A stretch of DNA of 29,440 nucleotides from SpSt-583 sp034434015 (lineage in GTDB: Bacteria; Chloroflexota; Anaerolineae; Anaerolineales; UBA6663): positions 1 through 29,440 of the forward strand of contig DAOUAB010000039.1 in NCBI GenBank assembly GCA_034434015.1, read 5' to 3'. This document shows, one piece after another, positions 22,914 to 29,440 of this stretch (positions within the stretch are counted from its first letter, which is position 1; the number at the start of each line of letters is the position of its first letter). Both the position numbers and the translations under genes were made by a program. The notes under the pieces were generated by a model. That model saw only the letters and a program-made list of their open reading frames with translations, did not search any database and was not told the DNA's origin.

Positions 22914-22985
22914 TCAGCCCAGGCCAAAACAACCTTTACTTAGGTGTTGATGATGTCGGGCCGGCGCGACGATGAAGACGGACAT
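22914..22985 (-). CDS. histidine leader peptide (attenuator) of hisS
   Basis: 23 codons then TGA. It reads MSVFIVAPAR, then HHQHL, then SKGCFGLG. Three His codons (CAT, CAT, CAC) fall within four codons at positions 11-14. It is followed by an intrinsic terminator and then hisS, which fits ribosome-mediated attenuation by His-tRNA level. The bases ATCAAC of codons 12-14 (22951-22946) can pair with GTTGAT (22892-22887), and ACC (22945-22943) with GGT (22897-22895), just before the terminator arm. The ATG is 7 nt from the -10, so it is probably leaderless. Confidence 0.7.
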   Translation of the reverse strand: MSVFIVAPARHHQHLSKGCFGLG

Positions 22986-22992
22986 CGCCGCC

Positions 22993-23021
22993 ATTGTAGC
23001 ACGATTCTGGGTCCGGGCTAA
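22993..23021 (-). promoter_or_regulatory. promoter of hisS
   Basis: On the minus strand TTAGCC (23021-23016), a 17-nt spacer, TACAAT (22998-22993) in the context CGTGCTACAAT. The -10 with GTGC extension is strong and the -35 is weak. Confidence 0.65.
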
Positions 23022-23060
23022 CGCCGGATCTATCGGCCAGCCGACACGCCGTTCAAGTGG

Positions 23061-24245
23061 TTAAAGCTCGGCCGCCTGGCGCGAGGCCTCCTGGCCGTGG
23101 CCGGGCCCCACCTCGGGCCGCCAGCGGAAGAGCGACAGCATCGGGTGTGGCCGGCCCTCGACTGCGTCCGCGATGCAATCCCCGAGCACCGGCGCGAACT
23201 TGAAGGCGTGGCCGCCGCAGCCGGCCGCCACCACCAGCCCGTCCCGGTCCGGGTCCGGCGCGATCCAGAAATGGCCGTCCCAGGTGTCGCTGTAGAAGCA
23301 GCGGCGGGTGAAGACGACCGGGGCCGCGACCAGGCCGGGAAGATAGTCGCGCAGAAAGGCGCGCGCCGCTTCGGTCTCTTCGGCGGTCACGGCCTTGTCC
23401 GGCGCGTCCGGGTGCGCCGCGCGCCCCGCCCCGTGGTGCGCCAGCTTCACCACGCCGTCGCGGTTGAGCGGGAAGCCGTAATAGCCGGTGAGGGTGATGT
23501 CGGCGCCGAACACCGGGAAACGCTCGGCGCGAAAGAGCTCCGGGTCGGGCGGCCGGAAATGCCAGACCGGCATGCCGGTGGAGCGCAGCCAGCCGGACAT
23601 CCACGGCAGCAGGTGATGGGTCCATGCGCCGGCCGCCACGAGCACCTGCCCGGCGTGGAGGCGGCCGCCGTCCGTGGTGATGACCCCGCCGACGCGCGAC
23701 CCGGCTTCGTGCAGGCGCGCGAAGACCCGGCCGGCCAGCAGTTCGACGCCGGCCGCCTGCGCCTCGCGGATCAGTTGCGCCATGACGCGCCCGCTTTCGG
23801 CGTAGCCGCCCAGCGGGTTGAAGTAGCCGTCGACGAACCCGGCCGCGCGCCAGGCCGGGAAACGCGCGGCGATGGCCCCGGCGTCCAGGCGCTCGGGCGT
23901 ATGCCCGCGCCGCCGCAGAAGCGCGAAGCTCTCGGCCTCGTACTTGCCGGGGTGCCAGGCGGCGCGCGTGGGATAGAAGACCCCGGTGCGGTGATACAGG
24001 CGTTCCGGCCAGCGCCGGTTCCAGCGCTCCCAGCCCTCGAAAGCGTGCTCCATCCAGGCCATGTACGGCTCGTCCGGGCCGTAGTCCAGGCGGATGACCT
24101 TGCTGATGTCGGTGGAGGCGGCGGCAGGATGCGGCAGCGGGCCGGGGTCCAGCAACCGGACCTGCCAGCCGCGGCGGCGCAGCGCCAGGGCGGCGGTGAC
24201 GCCGTACACCCCGGCGCCGACGATGATGACGGACGGGTCGGTCAT
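23061..24245 (-). CDS. FAD-dependent amine oxidase, sarcosine oxidase / N-methyltryptophan oxidase-like
   Basis: The 394-aa DAO-family flavoprotein begins with the dinucleotide fold VIIVGAGVYGVTAALALRRRG (GxGxxG at 10-15) and an acidic LLDPG. RRCFYSDTWDGHFWIAPDP carries C316 at the place where monomeric sarcosine oxidase binds FAD covalently, and K267 in VVKLAHHG corresponds to the lysine that activates oxygen there. AAGCGGHAFKFAPVLG is the second FAD motif. It probably oxidises a secondary N-methyl amine with release of peroxide; the substrate is not known. It ends the co-directional set deoC, zinc finger, receiver, MFS, with 5 bp to the MFS stop. Confidence 0.9.
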   Translation of the reverse strand: MTDPSVIIVGAGVYGVTAALALRRRGWQVRLLDPGPLPHPAAASTDISKVIRLDYGPDEPYMAWMEHAFEGWERWNRRWPERLYHRTGVFYPTRAAWHPGKYEAESFALLRRRGHTPERLDAGAIAARFPAWRAAGFVDGYFNPLGGYAESGRVMAQLIREAQAAGVELLAGRVFARLHEAGSRVGGVITTDGGRLHAGQVLVAAGAWTHHLLPWMSGWLRSTGMPVWHFRPPDPELFRAERFPVFGADITLTGYYGFPLNRDGVVKLAHHGAGRAAHPDAPDKAVTAEETEAARAFLRDYLPGLVAAPVVFTRRCFYSDTWDGHFWIAPDPDRDGLVVAAGCGGHAFKFAPVLGDCIADAVEGRPHPMLSLFRWRPEVGPGHGQEASRQAAEL

Positions 24246-24250
24246 GCGGC

Positions 24251-25510
24251 TCAGGACTCGGCCACCGTGGGCCGGAGGCTGAGGCTCAGCGCGATGGAGA
24301 GCGTCAGCGGCGCGAAGCTGATCAGCAGGCCGAGCCAGGTCAGCAGCCCGTAGCCCACGGCGGCGAACAGCACGCCGCTGCCCAGGCTGCCGAGGGCCGA
24401 GGCCAGGTTGATGAGCAGGTCGGTGACGCCCTGTCCCCGGCTGCGCTCCGCAGGCGTGAGCGCGTCGGTGAGCAGCGTCCCCCCGGCCACGTAGGTGAAG
24501 TTCCAGCCCAGACCGAGCAGGAACAGCGCGACGCCGATGGGCAGGACCGCCGGGGACAGCGGGGCCAGCAGGCAGGCCAGGCCGGTGAGCAGCGACCCGG
24601 CGGTGATGACCCGGGCCCGTCCCCAGCGGTCCACCAGCCGGCCGCTGATGAGGGACGGTCCGAACATGCCCAGGGTGTGCGAGGCGATGACCAGCGAGAT
24701 GTCGGTCAGGGAATGCTGATGCCCCTGCATGTGCAGGGAGGTCATCGACATCAGCATCACCATCACCAGTTGCCCGAGCACCAGGGCGCTCAACGCCGTC
24801 TGGACCGGCAGGAGGCGCAGCAGCGTCGGCCAGGTCCGGACCGGGCCGACCGTCGCGCCCGCCCTGGGCGGCGCCTCGTTCAGCTGGCGCGCGCTGTCAC
24901 GCGCCAGGTCGCGCGGGTCCGGCCGCAGCCGGGCCGCTATCAGGACCGCGCCGACGGCGAACAGGAGGGCGCTGGCGAACCACGGCCCGGCCAGCGGGTC
25001 CACCCCCAATGCGGCGGCGGCCTGCCCGGTGGGGCCGACCAGCGCCGGGCCGAGCACGGCGCCGAGCGTGCCGCCCAGCACCACCAGGCTGATCGCCCGG
25101 CCGCGCTCGGCCGCCGGGTGCATCTCGGCCGCCGCATAACGGCCCAGGTCGGTGAAACCGCGCGCCATCCCCATCATCAGGAACCCGGTCAGAAAGAGGG
25201 CGAAGTTGTGGATGACGACCGACGCGCCGGCCGCCAGCGCGCCGGTCAGCCCGAGGCTCAGGCCCAGGCTCAGGCCGGGCCGCCGGCCGATGCGCTCCAT
25301 CAGGCGGGCGGCCGGGTACGCCGCCAGGGCGGTGCCGGCCAGATGGACGGCGCCGGGCACGCCGGCCAGGAAAGCGCCGCCGGAGAGCTGCGCGCCGACC
25401 AGCGCGCCGACGGTGGAGCCGGCGATGAAGGCCGCCGAGCCCAGGCTCTGGCCGAAAAACAGCAGCCAGGTGAGGCGCCGGATGACCGAGCGGGTTGCGG
25501 TTGTCGCCAT
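24251..25510 (-). CDS. major facilitator superfamily transporter
   Basis: About 419 aa with roughly 12 hydrophobic helices, for example LTWLLFFGQSLGSAAFIAGS, LGLSLGLTGALAAGASVVI, LVVLGGTLGAVLGPALVG and VLPIGVALFLLGLGWNFTYVAGG. The loop 2-3 motif of the family appears as RLMERIGRRPGLSLG, and a second copy in the C half as GRLVDRWGRARVITAG. ATG 25510 is preferred; ATG 25516 adds two residues. The direction and cargo are unknown. Its position 5 bp before the flavin oxidase gene suggests supply of that enzyme's substrate, by inference only. Confidence 0.9.
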   Translation of the reverse strand: MATTATRSVIRRLTWLLFFGQSLGSAAFIAGSTVGALVGAQLSGGAFLAGVPGAVHLAGTALAAYPAARLMERIGRRPGLSLGLSLGLTGALAAGASVVIHNFALFLTGFLMMGMARGFTDLGRYAAAEMHPAAERGRAISLVVLGGTLGAVLGPALVGPTGQAAAALGVDPLAGPWFASALLFAVGAVLIAARLRPDPRDLARDSARQLNEAPPRAGATVGPVRTWPTLLRLLPVQTALSALVLGQLVMVMLMSMTSLHMQGHQHSLTDISLVIASHTLGMFGPSLISGRLVDRWGRARVITAGSLLTGLACLLAPLSPAVLPIGVALFLLGLGWNFTYVAGGTLLTDALTPAERSRGQGVTDLLINLASALGSLGSGVLFAAVGYGLLTWLGLLISFAPLTLSIALSLSLRPTVAES

Positions 25511-25532
25511 GAACATGGGAGGCGCCGGCGGG

Positions 25533-26174
25533 TCAGGCGACGGGGCGGGTGGCCTCGTGCCGTTCCATGCGCTCGCAGATCAGGCGCAGGGTGCGCCACT
25601 CGCGCCGCGCGCAGAAGACCTCGGCCAGGCGCGCCATCAGGCCGGGGTCGGCGTTCGGGCGCTGGACGTAGATGGCGTACACCTTGGAGGCTTCGTCGTC
25701 CATCCGGCCGGTGCGCAGGAAGGAGAGCACCAGTTGATTGAGGTACCGGTCGCGCTCGGCCTCGGCCGCGGCTTTGGCTTCGGCGCGCCGTTTGGCGTCG
25801 CTGGCCTGGCCGGCCACGCGCCGGACGGCGACGACGAACTCCTCCGGCGTGAAGGGTTTGATCAGGTACTCGCGCACCCCGGCCGACATCGCCTGGCGCA
25901 ACTGGTCGCGCTCGGCCTCGGACGACATGATCATGCAGACCGTGCCCGGGCTGACCTTGCCCATGAACTTGATCGCCGTGATCCCGTCCATGCGCGGCAT
26001 GTTGACGTCCATGATGGCGACGTCCGGCTGGAAATGGCGCGCCATCTCCACGGCTTCGAGGCCGTCGCGGGCCACCGCCACGACCTCGAAATCCTTCTCG
26101 AAGGCCAGCATCATCCGCACGCTTTTACGGAACTCGGGCGAGTCGTCGGCGATGAGGATGCGCAGGTTCGCCAT
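25533..26174 (-). CDS. receiver-domain response regulator with helical C-terminus, no DNA-binding domain
   Basis: 213 aa. Residues 4-118 are a full receiver (DD at 10-11, D56 in IMDVNMPRMDG, Ser pair in IMSSEAE, K in YLIKPF). The rest is helical and charged: a run rich in Ala, Glu and Lys (about 123-142, likely coiled coil), then about 70 residues resembling a TPR-like or helical repeat. No HTH or enzymatic output is seen, so it probably works by protein contact. It may answer the GAF histidine kinase or one outside the window. It lies 17 bp after the zinc-finger gene and 22 bp before the MFS gene. Confidence 0.88.
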   Translation of the reverse strand: MANLRILIADDSPEFRKSVRMMLAFEKDFEVVAVARDGLEAVEMARHFQPDVAIMDVNMPRMDGITAIKFMGKVSPGTVCMIMSSEAERDQLRQAMSAGVREYLIKPFTPEEFVVAVRRVAGQASDAKRRAEAKAAAEAERDRYLNQLVLSFLRTGRMDDEASKVYAIYVQRPNADPGLMARLAEVFCARREWRTLRLICERMERHEATRPVA

Positions 26175-26191
26175 GGCGATGGGCCCTCCGC

Positions 26192-26485
26192 TCAGACAGA
26201 ATGCGGGCCGGCGGGGCGGGGGCCGGGGCGCGGCCGACCCCGGCCGGCCCGGCGAGCGGCCCGGCTGCGGCGCAGCGCGCGCTCCGGGCCGAGGACGGCC
26301 TGCAAATGTTCCAGGGCCTCGTCATCATACTCGCGCGCCCCGCACAGGTCGCACACCCAGGCGGGAAAGTCCGGGACGGTGACGAACTCGCCGCCCGCCC
26401 ACTCCGCCAGGGTCACCCGGCGCGGCCGCAGATGGCCGGTCAGGCACCGTTCGCAGATATATTCCGGCTCGGGCGGGCTGTCCAT
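26192..26485 (-). CDS. small YgiT-type zinc-finger protein
   Basis: 97 aa. Two CxxC pairs, C11/C14 (YICERCLTG) and C45/C48 (WVCDLCGAREYDDEAL), flank a short beta segment with EFVTVPDFP. This matches the YgiT/MqsA N-terminal zinc-finger pattern often found in antitoxins. The C-terminus (about 70-97) is a basic Arg/Pro/Gly tail instead of the usual HTH, and no toxin gene neighbours it, so an antitoxin role is not supported. Its ATG shares one base with the deoC stop (TGATG). Confidence 0.75.
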   Translation of the reverse strand: MDSPPEPEYICERCLTGHLRPRRVTLAEWAGGEFVTVPDFPAWVCDLCGAREYDDEALEHLQAVLGPERALRRSRAARRAGRGRPRPGPRPAGPHSV

Positions 26486-27186
26486 CAATACGTCCCTTCG
26501 GCGACCGCGGCGTCCCGCATCAGGGCGACCCCGGCGCTGGTGCCTAACCGCGTGGCGCCGGCCGCTATCAGGGCCTGCGCGTCGGCCAGGGAGCGGATGC
26601 CGCCGGCGGCCTTGACGCCCATCTTCGGCCCGACGACGGCGCGCATCAGGGCCACGTCCGCGACCGTCGCCCCGCCGGTGGAGAACCCGGTGGAGGTCTT
26701 GACGAAGTCGGCGCGCGCTTTCAGCGCCGCCTGGCAGGCCGCGCGCTTCTCGTCGTCGGTCAGCAGGCAGGCCTCGATGATCACCTTGACGCGCGCGCCG
26801 GCCGCGTGCGCGACCTTGACCACGGCGCGGATGTCGCGCGTCGCCAGGGCCAGGTCGCCGCTCTTCAGCGCGCCGATGTTCAGGACCATGTCGATTTCGG
26901 TCGCGCCCTGGGCGATGGCGCGCTGCGCCTCGAACGCTTTCACCTCCGGCAGCGCCGCGCCGAGCGGGAAGCCGGCGACGGTGCCCACGGCCACGCCGGA
27001 CCGGCGCAGCCGGCGGGCCGCCAGGCGGACGTAGGCCGGGTTGACGCACACGGAGGCGAACCGGTATTCCAGCGCTTCGGCGCAGAGCGCCTCGATCTGG
27101 GCCGCCGTGGCTTCCGGCCTGAGCAGGGTGTGGTCGATCAGGCCCGCGAGCTGGGCCCGGGCGAGGGGGGGAGGGGTCATGAGCAT
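26485..27186 (-). CDS. deoC: deoxyribose-phosphate aldolase
   Basis: Cleaves 2-deoxyribose 5-phosphate to glyceraldehyde 3-phosphate and acetaldehyde in deoxynucleoside breakdown. The 233-aa TIM barrel has IDHTLLRPEAT near the N-terminus, VCVNPAYV, TVAGFPLGAALPEVKAFEAQ, D99 in EIDMVLNIG, Schiff-base K163 in DFVKTSTGFSTGGAT, and K192 in GVKAAGGIRS. ATG 27186 is used; a second ATG at 27180 is possible. No ribosome site is seen, and a -10-like TATAGA lies 8 nt upstream, so it may be leaderless. First gene of the deoC to flavin-oxidase set. Confidence 0.95.
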   Translation of the reverse strand: MLMTPPPLARAQLAGLIDHTLLRPEATAAQIEALCAEALEYRFASVCVNPAYVRLAARRLRRSGVAVGTVAGFPLGAALPEVKAFEAQRAIAQGATEIDMVLNIGALKSGDLALATRDIRAVVKVAHAAGARVKVIIEACLLTDDEKRAACQAALKARADFVKTSTGFSTGGATVADVALMRAVVGPKMGVKAAGGIRSLADAQALIAAGATRLGTSAGVALMRDAAVAEGTY

Positions 27187-27194
27187 GGAGGCAG

Positions 27195-27200
27195 TCTATA
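27195..27200 (-). promoter_or_regulatory. candidate -10 of the deoC unit
   Basis: TATAGA on the minus strand after a TTTT run, 8 nt before the deoC ATG. Possible -35 matches (TTGCGC or TTACTT) have non-ideal spacing (15 or 19). Confidence 0.3.
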
Positions 27201-27268
27201 AAAATGTCGCCAAGTGCGCAAGTAAACGGGGCCGGCGGGCGCACACGCCGCGACGGGCCCGGCCCGCG

Positions 27269-27892
27269 TCAGGGGCCGGTGGCCTGGACATAGTTGTAGT
27301 GCGGCACGATCTCGAGCGCGTCGAGCGGCCAGTACACCACGAGCGCGCGGCCCACCAGGAACTCGCGTTTGAGCGGCCCCCAGCTGTGCGAGTCCGACGA
27401 GTTGTTGCGGTTGTCGCCCAGCACAAAGAACTCGTCCGCGGCCAGCGTGACGACCTTTTCATACTGCGGCGGCGCGGCGATGTACGGCTCGTCCAGCGTC
27501 TGCCCGTTCACGGTGACCCGGCCGCCGCTCACCACCACCGTCTCGCCCGGCAGGCCGATGACGCGCTTGATGAAGTCGCGTTCGGTGCCGTACGGGAAGT
27601 GGAAGACGACGATGTCGCCGCGCTGCGGGTCGCCGAGCATGTACGAGACCTTGTCGATCAGCACGTACTCGTCCGGGTGCAGGGTGGGCTGCATGCTGTC
27701 GCCCTCCACGCGGAAGCGGCCGGTGGCGAAGTTGACCACGGCGTAAATCACGACGGTCAGCAGGACCGTCTCGACTATCTCGCGCAGCAGCTTTTGCCAG
27801 CGCGCGGGCCGCGACACGGGCGGCGCTTCGGGCAGGCCCGGCGCCGGCTCCGACGGGGCGCCGGCGTCGGTGGGGGTGGGCGAAAGGGACAC
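27269..27892 (-). CDS. lepB: signal peptidase I
   Basis: Cleaves signal peptides at the outer face of the membrane. 207 aa from GTG 27892, which has a GGAG 6 nt upstream; an in-frame TTG at 27910 is an alternative. A Pro-rich N-terminal cytoplasmic part is followed by one transmembrane helix (about 37-57, IVETVLLTVVIYAVVNFA). The catalytic dyad is S66 in GDSMQPTL and K109 in RDFIKRVIGLPGE; the conserved GDNRNNSSDSHSWG closes the family set. It sits between der and deoC on the same strand and has its own promoter. Confidence 0.95.
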   Translation of the reverse strand: MSLSPTPTDAGAPSEPAPGLPEAPPVSRPARWQKLLREIVETVLLTVVIYAVVNFATGRFRVEGDSMQPTLHPDEYVLIDKVSYMLGDPQRGDIVVFHFPYGTERDFIKRVIGLPGETVVVSGGRVTVNGQTLDEPYIAAPPQYEKVVTLAADEFFVLGDNRNNSSDSHSWGPLKREFLVGRALVVYWPLDALEIVPHYNYVQATGP

Positions 27893-27921
27893 CGCTTGCT
27901 CCGGAACCAAACTTATCCGGA

Positions 27922-27951
27922 ATTATAAGGTGAGACGAGGCAGATGAGCAA
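27922..27951 (-). promoter_or_regulatory. promoter of lepB
   Basis: On the minus strand TTGCTC (27951-27946), an 18-nt spacer, perfect TATAAT (27927-27922). The predicted leader is about 22 nt and contains the GGAG used by the GTG start. Confidence 0.6.
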
Positions 27952-27970
27952 CGGATGAGGGCCGCAGCGG

Positions 27971-29347
<1,377 letters not shown>

Positions 29348-29348
29348 G

Positions 29349-29440
29349 CTAGGGCACCGGCGTCTCGGTCTCGGTCTCGGTGGCGGTCGCCGTCGGGGTG
29401 GGCGTCAGGGCCGGCGGGCGCGGCGTCCGGGTGGGGGTCG
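29349..29440 (-). CDS. C-terminal tail of a Thr/Pro-rich protein, cut by window edge
   Basis: Open frame from the window edge to TAG at 29351-29349. The visible 29 residues read as TPTRTPRPPALTPTPT followed by ATATETETETPVP. This resembles the extracellular stalk of the Ser/Thr kinase at 12767-14692 and suggests a secreted or membrane protein, but the folded part lies outside the window. Confidence 0.6.
   Translation of the reverse strand, partial: TPTRTPRPPALTPTPTATATETETETPVP

Noticed and set aside
21300..22975. Open frames on both strands overlapping hisS
   Set aside because: hisS motifs are complete in its own frame; the others are shadows and one crosses the tRNA-His gene.
26192..26485. 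MqsA-like antitoxin of a toxin-antitoxin pair
   Set aside because: Only the zinc finger is present, with no HTH, no AsfA-type or MqsR-like toxin next to it, and the neighbours are metabolic.

Overview
The window is about 29.4 kb of very GC-rich bacterial DNA, densely packed with genes that often overlap by 4 nt (ATGA or GTGA). The gene content suggests a member of the Chloroflexota, probably Anaerolineae-like. The signs are an AroF-type DAHP synthase, an AroK-AroB fusion, a type II dehydroquinase, a Ser/Thr kinase with a Thr/Pro/Glu-rich extracellular stalk, GAF histidine kinases and a receiver-CpaE fusion. That placement is inference; no rRNA or other decisive marker is present.

Layout. (1) 1-2317, minus strand: a translationally coupled set of NUDIX hydrolase, alpha/beta hydrolase and an unusual VOC-WD40 fusion that runs off the left edge. 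(2) 2491-3962, minus: a PLP aminotransferase behind a leader with a short ORF and a terminator hairpin. (3) 4023-15300, mostly plus: aroH, two tandem aroF, tyrA, aroA, aroE, aroC, aroKB and, beyond an opposing Ser/Thr kinase gene, aroQ. Together these encode all seven shikimate-pathway steps from DAHP synthase to chorismate, plus chorismate mutase and prephenate dehydrogenase for tyrosine. (4) 15328-18438, minus: a three-gene overlapping signalling operon of receiver-CpaE ATPase, Sir2 deacylase and GAF histidine kinase. (5) 18624-20991: a GT4 glycosyltransferase (plus) converging on an HExxH putative metallopeptidase (minus). (6) 21108-22985, minus: tRNA-Arg(UCG), tRNA-His(GUG) and hisS, the last with its own leader. 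(7) 23061-27186, minus: deoC, a YgiT-type zinc-finger protein, a receiver protein, an MFS transporter and a sarcosine-oxidase-like flavoenzyme. (8) 27269-29440, minus: lepB, der, and the C-terminal tail of a Thr/Pro-rich protein.

The most striking observation concerns regulation. Three transcription units begin with what look like amino-acid attenuators. The aro operon has a 25-residue leader peptide in which 9 of the first 14 residues are Phe, Tyr or Trp, followed by a hairpin with a T-tract. hisS has a 23-residue leader with three His in four codons, followed by a hairpin and T-tract. The aminotransferase has a 15-residue leader and a hairpin with a short T-tract. In all three, the leader ATG lies only 6-7 nt after a -10 element in the context GTGCTAnnnT, so the leader peptide would be translated from a leaderless transcript. 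Attenuation from leaderless leader peptides in this lineage may be new.

Other points of interest are a palindromic intergenic-type repeat that seems to lie in frame inside aroA, an in-frame insert in aroC, long identical blocks between the two aroF copies, and a 28-bp palindrome in a divergent promoter region.
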